A stretch of 64,000 bases of DNA, from assembly GCA_024347015.1 (NCBI GenBank), contig AP024889.1:372001-436000 (forward strand), read 5' to 3'. The DNA comes from Vibrio pectenicida. GTDB taxonomy: Bacteria > Pseudomonadota > Gammaproteobacteria > Enterobacterales > Vibrionaceae. Position 1 is the first letter of the stretch, and each line of letters opens with the position of its first letter. The notes beneath the pieces are model-generated. The model made no database searches. It saw only the letters and a list, made by a program, of their open reading frames with translations, and was not told where the DNA came from. This document shows positions 46,513 through 54,435 of the stretch, piece by piece. A program made the translations under genes and the position numbers.

Positions 46513-47805
46513 CTAGCTTTTTGTCTGTATAGCTTCTAACTTACGAGTTTTCATTGCTCCTCCAAGTAATGCTATTTCAAGGCACATGGCCAGTATTATT
46601 TGAATTGCAATTATATATAAGGGTAAGTTAAACCACACCGACGTGGCTACTCCAATCACCATATATAGGTTCGCAGCTAAAGCTGCTTTACCTATTGAAT
46701 GGGTCGCATTTCTTAGCATTAGTAGCCCCATCAAGTAATGTTGAATTGCCATAAGCATAGGCATTGTGAACAATACTAACAGCACTGGACGCATTGTATT
46801 TGCAAGTTGTTCATCGCCGCTGACATAAAGTAATAGTAATGAACTACCTAGTGGTGAAAAAGCCAGTAAACCAAGAATGAAACTGAATCCTATTCCAACC
46901 AGAAATACAAATTGGCGCAAATGGTTTCTCTCAGCTACATGTTCACTAGCAGGTATAGCTTGTAGGTGACGAATGACGAGTTGTTGTAGCATACGCACCC
47001 CATTACTAATACTGATCACTAGCACCCAGATGGCCGCCCATGCCGCAAGTTGTTGTTCTCCCATGAAAGTAATTAGAATAGGTAGCATCAGGCGCGCCCC
47101 CCATAATGTGATCATTGATTGGGCTAATGGCCAGTAGTAGCGCCCCATGGAGATCATATCAGTAGGTAGAGCATGCTGTGTCTCTGTTTCAATGACTTTT
47201 ATCTGGCTCACGCGGTAACGGACATAAATAAGTTCTGCTAATACGCCGCATAATAATGCTCCAGCGACAATCAATGGACCTGAATTGGTTATGAGTGACA
47301 CGGAAAAGGCAATACTAATTAACACCAAGCACCTTAAAATGGCACCTTTGGCTATTTGTGTCGATTGCCCAGCATGTATCATTTGACCTTGCCAATAGCG
47401 CCTTACTGCAATCATTAAAGGCCAAGGGCAGAGTAACAAAACCATCAATGAAGCTTGTTGCCAAACTTCAGATTGAATGAAAACTAGGCTACTAACCTGT
47501 GGAAGTAACGCGAGTATGGACATACTTATCGTTAGGATTGCTCCTAATGTCACCACAAAGATAAACAAAACTTCGCGACTTTTCTTTGCAGCTGACATCA
47601 TGTTAGATACAGGCAAAACAGAAATGATGGGGCTCTCAAAAAACACCGCAATTGCTTTTCCTAGTGCAAATGCAGCTAGGTTTAGAGTGCTATTTGGTAG
47701 TGATGCTAGAACAAAAATGATAATAGGATCGCCAAGTGCCATTACCATATCACTTAAAGACATTGGCGCGAGTTCTTTAAGGTAACGTCGATTATGAGAT
47801 TGCAT
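46513..47805 (-). CDS. ANKH/MATE-like (MOP superfamily) membrane exporter
   Basis: A polytopic inner-membrane protein (430 residues) with about 12 hydrophobic segments. The opening APMSLSDMVMALGDPIIIFV, with SLPNSTLNLAAFALGKAIAV and FFESPIISVLPVSN, closely follows the pattern I know from prokaryotic relatives of the ankylosis protein ANKH, a branch of the MATE/MOP transporters. Human ANKH exports citrate and similar anions. The substrate here is unknown. It overlaps the SbnA-like gene by 14 bp, so the two are translationally linked and it probably exports that pathway's product. ATG 47805 has AGGAGG 9 nt upstream; TTG 47808 is an alternative. Confidence 0.75.
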   Translation of the reverse strand: MQSHNRRYLKELAPMSLSDMVMALGDPIIIFVLASLPNSTLNLAAFALGKAIAVFFESPIISVLPVSNMMSAAKKSREVLFIFVVTLGAILTISMSILALLPQVSSLVFIQSEVWQQASLMVLLLCPWPLMIAVRRYWQGQMIHAGQSTQIAKGAILRCLVLISIAFSVSLITNSGPLIVAGALLCGVLAELIYVRYRVSQIKVIETETQHALPTDMISMGRYYWPLAQSMITLWGARLMLPILITFMGEQQLAAWAAIWVLVISISNGVRMLQQLVIRHLQAIPASEHVAERNHLRQFVFLVGIGFSFILGLLAFSPLGSSLLLLYVSGDEQLANTMRPVLLVLFTMPMLMAIQHYLMGLLMLRNATHSIGKAALAANLYMVIGVATSVWFNLPLYIIAIQIILAMCLEIALLGGAMKTRKLEAIQTKS

Positions 47806-48895
47806 CAATTATACCCTCCTCATGAATATGCGGCTCATATACTGGTTCTAACTGTTTAATGTGTGTATCCAGTTGTTGATCGTTATATAAAGAAATCTTT
47901 GAATGGGTTAACCAATCTGGGTTGTAGACAGTATCTAGATAGCGATCTGCTCTGTCTGGATTGATAAGTATGATTTTTTCGTGTTTTGCTTTTGTCCGCA
48001 TTGCATAAGCAAGACCAGCGCTGACAATGGCACCAGTAGAAGCACCTAATAACAAACCTTCCCTTTTTCCTAAATGGTGGCACATAGAAAACGCCATCTG
48101 ATCAGTGATATTATAGGCATAGTCAATATCGCTTGGTTGAAAAGCTGGTGGCACAAAAGAGAGCCCGAGCCCAGTCAGTTTGTAAGGGTGCCTTGGCTTG
48201 CCGAATATCCCAGAACCTGCCACATCGACAGCAATAATTTTTGTTGTAGGACTGTGGCTTCGAAAATACCGAGCGATCCCTGACAGTTGTCCAGCGGTGC
48301 TAATACCAATCACTACCGTATCTGGTAATTTTGGGAAAGCGTTAGCAATCTCAAACGCAGTGTAATAATAGTGTGCAAGAGGGTTGTCAGGGTTAAGGTG
48401 CTGACAGGGATAAAAGGAATTTGGCATTGTTTCAGCGAGCTTTTTTGCATGAGCCATGCGTGCTTTTTGCATCGAGCCTGCGCTATCTGCCAAGCTTAAT
48501 GGCACTTCTTCAAGTTTTGCGCCATAAGCATTTAGCATCTTGATGACTGGAGGTGGCGTTTTAGCATCAATGACTATGGTTACTTGATACCCTTTTGATG
48601 CACCAATGCTTGCAAGTGACATCCCAAAATTACCAGAGCTGGACTCAATAATAGTACCGCCCTGTTTTAATAGGCCTTGTTTCTCAGCTTGGTCAATTAG
48701 GAAAGCCGCATTTTTATCTTTTATACTTCCGGTTGGGTTACATGAATCCATTTTTACGTAGAAATCGTTAATTAAACATAATGAGTGGAGCCTATTCAAT
48801 TTTATAAAAGGCACATTACCGACAGCTTCCGATATAGAGTTTGCAACAAGCTTGTGAGTATACTCATTTTTTGACCTTGTATTAGTCATATTCAT
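47792..48895 (-). CDS. SbnA-like PLP-dependent synthase (cysteine synthase superfamily)
   Basis: 367 residues, fold-type II PLP enzyme. The PLP lysine is K59 in CNPTGSIKDK, with substrate loop ESSSGNFG. Instead of the CysK GTGGT loop it has STAGQLSG, and near the C terminus PDRADRYLDTVYNPDWL closely matches SbnA (DRGDRYLDLVYSDTWL as I recall it). SbnA joins O-phosphoserine and glutamate to give N-(1-amino-1-carboxyl-2-ethyl)-glutamate, the precursor of 2,3-diaminopropionate. I see no SbnB-type dehydrogenase in this window. It overlaps DUF1015 upstream by 4 nt and the exporter downstream, so it is the middle of an operon. AAGGAG lies 7 nt before ATG 48895. Confidence 0.82.
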   Translation of the reverse strand: MNMTNTRSKNEYTHKLVANSISEAVGNVPFIKLNRLHSLCLINDFYVKMDSCNPTGSIKDKNAAFLIDQAEKQGLLKQGGTIIESSSGNFGMSLASIGASKGYQVTIVIDAKTPPPVIKMLNAYGAKLEEVPLSLADSAGSMQKARMAHAKKLAETMPNSFYPCQHLNPDNPLAHYYYTAFEIANAFPKLPDTVVIGISTAGQLSGIARYFRSHSPTTKIIAVDVAGSGIFGKPRHPYKLTGLGLSFVPPAFQPSDIDYAYNITDQMAFSMCHHLGKREGLLLGASTGAIVSAGLAYAMRTKAKHEKIILINPDRADRYLDTVYNPDWLTHSKISLYNDQQLDTHIKQLEPVYEPHIHEEGIIDAIS

Positions 48896-49806
48896 AGTGA
48901 AGCTCCTTCTAACATAAATTCATTTGAATAGGCTTTAGCAATATGTTGTAGGATTTTTTCATCAGGTTTATGTCTAAAACATGTCGATTTAATTGGCATT
49001 TTTCTTCCGGATATTCCCTCGTCGATAACATAAGATACGTCTGAATGTATGACTTTAACCGAAATGCAATCTTTAAAAATAGTAGAAGTCTCTGGAGATG
49101 TTTTTATTGATGATATTTCATGAAGAGTTTTTAGCTTTTGGTAAATTAGATTGAAGCTGTTGATATATTGTGTATTTTTTTCTTTATGTCGATATCCCCA
49201 TTCTTTTTCATTGAAATAAATTTTGAAGTCAGCTTCATCTAATTGGCATGGAGTTAGCCAGTTTTTAGCTATGTTATCAATTATACTCGTGATATTTTTT
49301 TTGTTTTTTAAATGGCAATATATTTCATTAAACTCAAAAGAAGCTTGAGAGGATGATATCAAAAACACAGGTAGGCTTATTTGATACTGATTTTTTTTAA
49401 TCACTTCATAACGATGGTGACCATCTGCAATTAAGAAGTTTGGGATCTTTTCTAAAGATTTTCTTATTGTCTCAGTTTGATAATAGCTCTCTAATTTAGA
49501 AACGGTATGTTGCATGCCATCATTGCTTGGAACAAAGATTTTATTATCTGCTTGATTAAACCAATGATTAATGATCTCTAAGGGAAAGTTATTGCTATCA
49601 GTAATCCAAAAGCTAGGTGGGTAAGCGCTTGGTGATAACTCTTCTAATGACTTTACTCTTGTAGGGTTAGTCTGTTCATGGGGAATAATAGGTTTGGTAA
49701 ATTCTGAGTTATACTCATGATGATATAATATACCCGTAACCTGATGGTGCTTGTTATTCCATTTTCCTTCAATTCTGTAAATGAAATATGAGTTTGAATT
49801 TGTCAT
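48892..49806 (-). CDS. Short DUF1015-family protein, possible amino-acid (serine) kinase
   Basis: 304 residues, visibly AT-rich. Family marks in order: YFIYRIEG near the start, IPHEQTNPTRVKSLEELS about residues 39-55, LIADGHHRYEVIKK about residues 124-137, and GRKMPIKSTCFRHKP near residue 275. DUF1015 proteins are usually 400 or more residues; this one lacks about the first 100, and an in-frame TAG upstream of ATG 49806 rules out an extension. The xGHHRYE motif recalls the GxHRYEA of sulfiredoxin/ParB-like folds, which include serine kinases of the SerK/SbnI type, so a role supplying O-phosphoserine to the adjoining SbnA-like enzyme is inference. AAGGAAA precedes the start. Confidence 0.7.
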   Translation of the reverse strand: MTNSNSYFIYRIEGKWNNKHHQVTGILYHHEYNSEFTKPIIPHEQTNPTRVKSLEELSPSAYPPSFWITDSNNFPLEIINHWFNQADNKIFVPSNDGMQHTVSKLESYYQTETIRKSLEKIPNFLIADGHHRYEVIKKNQYQISLPVFLISSSQASFEFNEIYCHLKNKKNITSIIDNIAKNWLTPCQLDEADFKIYFNEKEWGYRHKEKNTQYINSFNLIYQKLKTLHEISSIKTSPETSTIFKDCISVKVIHSDVSYVIDEGISGRKMPIKSTCFRHKPDEKILQHIAKAYSNEFMLEGASL

Positions 49807-49836
49807 GAAAATTTCCTTTAACTATAGTGATACCTA

Positions 49837-49846
49837 CGATATATCG
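49837..49846. promoter_or_regulatory. Palindrome upstream of the DUF1015-SbnA-ANKH operon
   Basis: CGATATATCG is a perfect 10-bp palindrome, extending with one mismatch to TACGATATATCGCA, in the 69-bp gap before DUF1015. It sits where a promoter operator could be; no regulator is recognised. Confidence 0.4.
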
Positions 49847-49875
49847 CATTTTTTAACTAATTTTTATTGCTAAAG

Positions 49876-50217
49876 TTAAAAGGAAATTGGTGGTCGGAAA
49901 AATGAATATAATGGTGAAATGTAAATATTTAAATTATCAAATATGAACAGTATTGATTTGAAATCTGTTGAAATTAAAAAAGTGTTTGTTGTTAAGTTTT
50001 GATTAGAGTGACAATGATGAATATTGCATTGACCCTCATCATGGCTATCTACTATCTTACTAATTTCTAAATCAGAATTGTCAGAGTCAACATGAAAGAG
50101 GTGTGTGATATTATTTTCGGTGTTTAAACTGTCAATAACTAACTCAAACGTCGTAGATGAGATAGATATCACCATGATAAATATGATTAGAAATAGTTTT
50201 CTTGATATTTCATTCAT
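49876..50217 (-). CDS. Small secreted protein with a His/Cys cluster, hypothetical
   Basis: 113 residues. The N terminus (MNEISRKLFLIIFIMVISIS) is a signal peptide or membrane anchor. The middle holds SHDEGQCNIHHCHSNQ, a dense His/Cys patch that could bind a metal, and the protein ends in YSFFRPPISF, an end reminiscent of small periplasmic metal-related proteins such as CzcI or DUF2946 members. I do not recognise the family with certainty. AT-rich like the adjoining DUF1015 gene, 69 bp upstream of it on the same strand, so it may be the first gene of the cassette. It could also be a non-coding frame, though the signal peptide argues against that. Confidence 0.5.
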   Translation of the reverse strand: MNEISRKLFLIIFIMVISISSTTFELVIDSLNTENNITHLFHVDSDNSDLEISKIVDSHDEGQCNIHHCHSNQNLTTNTFLISTDFKSILFIFDNLNIYISPLYSFFRPPISF

Positions 50218-50554
50218 CTAAAAACCACTTATTCATCTAAAACCAATTAGTCGGATAAATCTATCTTAGCTTTTATAGAGAGAAGTATGTTCCTTACTTC
50301 TCTCTAAATATAGACTTAAAAACAAGGACTATACGTTTGATGGAAGATTGAGAGGAAAGTTCCTAGGTAAATTATAATTTTTACAAGTTATAAGTATAAT
50401 GTGAGCCTCTCGTTACAGTTATCCCTATAATAATTTTCATTTCTATTAATATTTAACTGAAGTTAATAGCCAACTGAAGTGTAGAGAGCATTAGAAAGTG
50501 ACAGTAGTTCTAGATCAAAATAAGTGATTTAGCTTAATTTTGTTTTGCTTTGAT
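50218..50554. other. 337-bp non-coding gap between hemW and the small secreted ORF
   Basis: No gene seen. A near-direct repeat (ATTCATCTAAAA(A)CCA) lies at about 50213-50245, overlapping the start of the small ORF. A perfect 12-bp hairpin (TAGAGAGAAGTA / TACTTCTCTCTA, 7-nt loop) is at 50276-50306. The rest is very AT-rich and is likely to hold the cassette promoter and the hemW 3' end. Confidence 0.5.
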
Positions 50555-51733
50555 TTAGTCAGAGTCCACCATAAAGGCTTCTAGCAAGTCATTAAGGAAG
50601 AGTTTGCCTTTCTCTGTGATTTGCCAGTGTGTTTCACTTTCGTTGATGTAACCCATATTAATTGCCCAATCTATAGTGGTTTTTATGGTTTCAAAACCAA
50701 GACCCGTGGTGTCGAGGAAGTCTTGTTTAGGGCAGGCTTCGATGAGGCGAAAGCGATTCATAAAAAATTCAAACGGGCGATCTGCTAGCGCAACCTCATC
50801 TTCGCTGTAAAGATAGGGTTTGATCATATTGTTGTAGGCCGCAAGATAGCCTTTAGGGTGCTTTATCTTTGTCGTGCGTATTATCCGACCATCAGCAAAG
50901 CTTACTTTGCCGTGAGAGCCGCAGCCAATCCCTAAGTAATCACCAAAACGCCAATAGTTGAGGTTATGCTGACATTGATGATTAGGTTTGCTGTAACCTG
51001 ATATTTCATATTGTACATAACCCGCATGATTAAGCTTTTTGTGCCCTTGTTCGAATATTTTCCATAAGTCATCATCATCGGGCAAAGTGGGACGTTTGTA
51101 GTGAAATAGAGTGTTGGGCTCAATCGTTAATTGATACCAAGATAAGTGCGGAGGGTCGAGTTCAATCGCTTTTTCAAGGTCGTTTAAAGCTTGATTAACA
51201 GATTGATTAGGTAAACCGTGCATCAAGTCGAGATTAAAACTATTTAAGTCGATTTGATGAGCAAGATTTGCTGCATTGACTGCTTCTTCTTGGCCGTGAA
51301 TTCTCCCCAGCTTGATGAGCTTGGACTGCTCAAAGCTCTGTACACCGACAGATATTCGCGTAATTCCCGCTTTTTTATAGCCCATGAAGCGTTCTGATTC
51401 AATCGTACCAGGGTTGGCTTCCATGGTAATCTCAATCTCAGCTTTAAATGGAATTCTGGCTTCAATAGCTTGTAGTAAATCTGCAATTGCTTGGGCTGAA
51501 AATAAACTTGGGGTGCCACCACCTATAAAAATCGAATGCAGAGGGCGTGAGTTATTTTTTATCTGATACCGCTCAATATCGGTATCTAAATCTTGCAATA
51601 ATGCCGCAATATACGCTTGCTCTGGGATCTCTGTTTTTAGGGCATGAGAGTTAAAGTCGCAATAGGGACACTTTTGTACGCACCACGGAATGTGTACATA
51701 AAGGCTTAACGGTGGTGGTATCAGTTGACTCAT
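50555..51733 (-). CDS. hemW: Radical SAM heme chaperone HemW
   Basis: 392 residues with the radical-SAM cysteines Cys18, Cys22 and Cys25 (CVQKCPYC) and the HemN-like FIGGGTPSLF and EITMEANPGT segments. The extra Cys of true HemN oxidases is absent near the start, in line with HemW, which inserts heme into respiratory enzymes rather than oxidising coproporphyrinogen. It lies 12 bp after rdgB, in the yggS-proC-yggT-rdgB-hemW block also known in E. coli. Confidence 0.93.
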   Translation of the reverse strand: MSQLIPPPLSLYVHIPWCVQKCPYCDFNSHALKTEIPEQAYIAALLQDLDTDIERYQIKNNSRPLHSIFIGGGTPSLFSAQAIADLLQAIEARIPFKAEIEITMEANPGTIESERFMGYKKAGITRISVGVQSFEQSKLIKLGRIHGQEEAVNAANLAHQIDLNSFNLDLMHGLPNQSVNQALNDLEKAIELDPPHLSWYQLTIEPNTLFHYKRPTLPDDDDLWKIFEQGHKKLNHAGYVQYEISGYSKPNHQCQHNLNYWRFGDYLGIGCGSHGKVSFADGRIIRTTKIKHPKGYLAAYNNMIKPYLYSEDEVALADRPFEFFMNRFRLIEACPKQDFLDTTGLGFETIKTTIDWAINMGYINESETHWQITEKGKLFLNDLLEAFMVDSD

Positions 51734-51745
51734 TTCAAACTAGGT

Positions 51746-52351
51746 TTACAGAGGTTGGAAAGATAATTGGCTAAAGAGCTTTTGCAGAGCTTTGCCGCGA
51801 TGTGATAATTGTTTTTTACGCTGTGGTTCAAGTTCTGCCGATGCGCAATTTTCTTCGGGGACAAAGAAAATAGGATCGTAGCCAAAACCATTTTGACCAT
51901 GAGCATTGGTTAGGATTTTGCCTTCCCAAATCCCGTGACAAACAATTGGAGTAGGATCGAATTCGTGGCGCATCATAACTAACACGCAGTGAAAACGAGC
52001 GCTTCGTTGATTTTCTGGAACATTTTGCATGGCAGCAAGCAATTTTTCTATATTCTGTTTATCTGTCGCGTCTTCGCCAGCGTAACGAGCAGAATAGACG
52101 CCTGGCGCACCTTGAAGAAAGTCGACTTCCAAGCCAGAGTCATCAGCGATCGCTGGTAGTCCAGTTTCTTTGGCAGCATGTCGAGCTTTAATAATTGCGT
52201 TTTCAATAAATGTTGTGCCTGTTTCTGCTACTTCTGAGACCTTGAATTCACTTTGGGCAAGGACATCAAAACCAAAATTTTCAATAAACCCAGCCATCTC
52301 CCGAACTTTTCCTTGATTACCTGTCGCGAGAACAATTTTTTTTGTATTCAT
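51746..52351 (-). CDS. rdgB: dITP/XTP pyrophosphatase RdgB
   Basis: 201 residues; removes dITP, ITP and XTP from the nucleotide pool. The N-terminal [12 protein letters not shown], the [19 protein letters not shown] signature and the SHRGKAL C terminus are visible. ATG 52351 has AAGG upstream. Confidence 0.96.
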   Translation of the reverse strand: MNTKKIVLATGNQGKVREMAGFIENFGFDVLAQSEFKVSEVAETGTTFIENAIIKARHAAKETGLPAIADDSGLEVDFLQGAPGVYSARYAGEDATDKQNIEKLLAAMQNVPENQRSARFHCVLVMMRHEFDPTPIVCHGIWEGKILTNAHGQNGFGYDPIFFVPEENCASAELEPQRKKQLSHRGKALQKLFSQLSFQPL

Positions 52352-52379
52352 GATATTGCCTTAACAGTAAGTGTAGCTC

Positions 52380-52811
52380 TTACTCTTCTACATAAAATTT
52401 TTGAGAGAACTTTAACCTTCCAGTGCCTTTATTACCAGCATTGATATCAATATTAAAAGTAAGATTCTCTTCATCAGAAATGGAAAATTCTGCCAAGTAG
52501 TAAATAGCGTTCCCTTCTTTGACTTCCGTAAACTCAAGCGTTTTTATTTGACCAATTAGGTTTTTAGCATCACCTGTAATCTTGGCAGTCATAGCGGGTT
52601 TTCCAGCTTGATAGGTATCTAGCACACTAATATTCAAAATTGCGGAGTAACCATTACGTTTAAGCTGGTAGTTGCTGGCGACTTGCGAGGTAAGAAAAGT
52701 TGAATTAAACGCTGAGTAATGAACTTCAATTTCTTTGATGGTTTTAAACTGCTCTGCCGAGCTTGGGAAAGAGAACAAAAAAGCGAGTATAACAGTGATC
52801 CATGTTTTCAT
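52380..52811 (-). CDS. DUF4426 periplasmic protein
   Basis: 143 residues with a signal peptide (MKTWITVILAFLFSFPSSA) and the DUF4426 beta-sandwich pattern (EVHYSAFNSTFL, and FSISDEENLTFNIDI near the end). The function is unknown to me. In Vibrio and relatives it lies between yggT and rdgB, as here. It may be part of the same operon, starting 28 bp before rdgB. Confidence 0.85.
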   Translation of the reverse strand: MKTWITVILAFLFSFPSSAEQFKTIKEIEVHYSAFNSTFLTSQVASNYQLKRNGYSAILNISVLDTYQAGKPAMTAKITGDAKNLIGQIKTLEFTEVKEGNAIYYLAEFSISDEENLTFNIDINAGNKGTGRLKFSQKFYVEE

Positions 52812-52920
52812 TATTTATCCTAAACAACTGAGTTATATAGATTGGAAAGGTAGCTCCACTCTCTAATGATACACAGAAGAAGATGGTTCCTCACCTGCAT
52901 ATTATGATTTACTGTGGTAC

Positions 52921-52960
52921 AAAAAATAAAATAAAAGCCATCGATAAGATGGCTTTTACT
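52921..52960 (-). terminator. Intrinsic terminator of the yggS-proC-yggT group
   Basis: On the minus strand, AAAAGCCATC / GATGGCTTTT with a 5-nt loop is followed by TATTTTATTTTTTG, about 40 bp after the yggT stop. Confidence 0.8.
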
Positions 52961-52995
52961 AATGTAATCATTGTTTAGTGTACGGTACCTAGCCG

Positions 52996-53553
52996 TTACA
53001 ACTGATACCAAATTGGTCCAATAAGATCGCCCATTAAAAAGTTAGCGAACTGTAAGCCAATAAAAAGCACTAGTACGCTTAAATCAAATCCGCCCATAGC
53101 GGGAATGATGCGTCTTATTGGTGCCAACATAGGTTCGGTTAACTGATGGAATACATACTCAACTGGACTGCGGCCTTGGCTCACCCAGCTTAAAATAGCA
53201 CGAATAAGCAGCACCCAAAATAATAAGCCACCAGCGGCTTTAATAAGAGAGAGTAGACCTAGGTATAAGAACTCAGCACTGAAAGAGACCGAACCATTAG
53301 AGGCAATGAAAATCAGCGTGACAAATTTGAGAATGCAGAGCACATAAGCAAATAAGACGGTTGCTAGGTCAAGGTTGCCCAATGAGGGGATGACTCGACG
53401 AAGTGGAGCCACCACAGGTTGAGTCGCTTTGATAACAAATTGTGAGAATGGATTGTAGAAGTCTGCACGAGCAGCCTGCAACCAAATACGTAAGATCACT
53501 ACCATAATGTAGAGATCAAACAGGGTGGAAATTAGAAAACTCATTGAATTCAT
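52996..53553 (-). CDS. yggT: YggT-family membrane protein
   Basis: 185 residues with two repeated YggT domains, each with the LRIWLQAARADFYNPFSQFV / LRAILSWVSQGRSPVEYVF type segment and PLRRVIP / PIRRIIPAMGGFDLS. About four membrane helices. The function is not established; it has been linked with osmotic or salt tolerance and with division genes in other organisms. AAGGG precedes ATG 53553. It lies just downstream of proC. Confidence 0.93.
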   Translation of the reverse strand: MNSMSFLISTLFDLYIMVVILRIWLQAARADFYNPFSQFVIKATQPVVAPLRRVIPSLGNLDLATVLFAYVLCILKFVTLIFIASNGSVSFSAEFLYLGLLSLIKAAGGLLFWVLLIRAILSWVSQGRSPVEYVFHQLTEPMLAPIRRIIPAMGGFDLSVLVLFIGLQFANFLMGDLIGPIWYQL

Positions 53554-53592
53554 AGATTACCCTTAATTTCATAGAGCCAAAGCTCAATCTGA

Positions 53593-54411
53593 TTAATACA
53601 GTTTTTCCATTTCTTCGGCACGTGTAACAGCGGCTTGCATCGCTTTTGCTACTATATCCGAAAGTTGATGTTGGTTAAATGTGCGCAGTGCTTCTGCTGT
53701 GGTACCACCTTTAGAAGTTACTTGCTCGCGCAATGTCGATAACTCTATTTCTTGATTCGTTACCACCATCTGCGCAGCACCCAATGCAGATTGTTGAACC
53801 AGCTCACGAGCGGTTTGCCTATCAAAACCTTGAGCGATAGCTTCGGCTTGCATAGCTTCCATAAACAGAAAAAAATAGGCAGGTGCACTTCCAGCGGCTG
53901 CAATGATATTATTGATATTACTTTCTTTCTCTATCCAGCAAGTTTTTCCGACCGCGCTCATCAAAGAAGTGGCAAAAGATTTATCGGCCTCACATACTCG
54001 CACAGGCGCAAACATACCACTCATGCCAAAACCGAGTTGCGATGGCGTATTTGGCATGACACGAATAATATTTAAGTTGTGATCAAGCATCTCACATAAA
54101 CGTTGGCAGCCAACTCCGGCCGCAATTGAAATCACTAGTTTATCAGACCAATCGACAGATTGTAGAGTAGCGCATACCTCTTGCATCATCTGTGGTTTAA
54201 CCGCCAAAATCACTACATCTGCTTGCTTAGCAGCGCTAATGTTGTCGCTGGTGGTGCGAATTGAAAATTCTTGCTCTAGTAGTAGGCGTCTTGTATCTGA
54301 AGGCGCTGTAGCTGTGATATATGAAGCATTGTAGCCCCCTGATACCAAGCCAGATACAATAGCTTTCACCATGTTGCCTGCGCCGATAAAGGCAATTTTC
54401 TTATCTTCCAT
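53593..54411 (-). CDS. proC: Pyrroline-5-carboxylate reductase
   Basis: 272 residues; last step of proline synthesis, reducing P5C with NAD(P)H. The Rossmann GxGxxx motif is in FIGAGNMVKAIVSGL, and the C-terminal signature VTSKGGTTAEALRTF is present. It lies between yggS and yggT, 24 bp after yggS. Confidence 0.97.
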   Translation of the reverse strand: MEDKKIAFIGAGNMVKAIVSGLVSGGYNASYITATAPSDTRRLLLEQEFSIRTTSDNISAAKQADVVILAVKPQMMQEVCATLQSVDWSDKLVISIAAGVGCQRLCEMLDHNLNIIRVMPNTPSQLGFGMSGMFAPVRVCEADKSFATSLMSAVGKTCWIEKESNINNIIAAAGSAPAYFFLFMEAMQAEAIAQGFDRQTARELVQQSALGAAQMVVTNQEIELSTLREQVTSKGGTTAEALRTFNQHQLSDIVAKAMQAAVTRAEEMEKLY

Positions 54412-54435
54412 TTATTCAGTTCTTTTTATTTTGGC

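Noticed and set aside
47792..48895. Plain cysteine synthase (CysK/CysM)
   Set aside because: The STAGQLSG loop and the DRADRYLDTVY end fit the SbnA branch better than CysK, and no other sulfur-assimilation gene is near.
46437..50554. Cassette carried by an insertion sequence, integron or prophage
   Set aside because: No transposase, integrase, terminal inverted repeats or attC-like site was seen at either edge.
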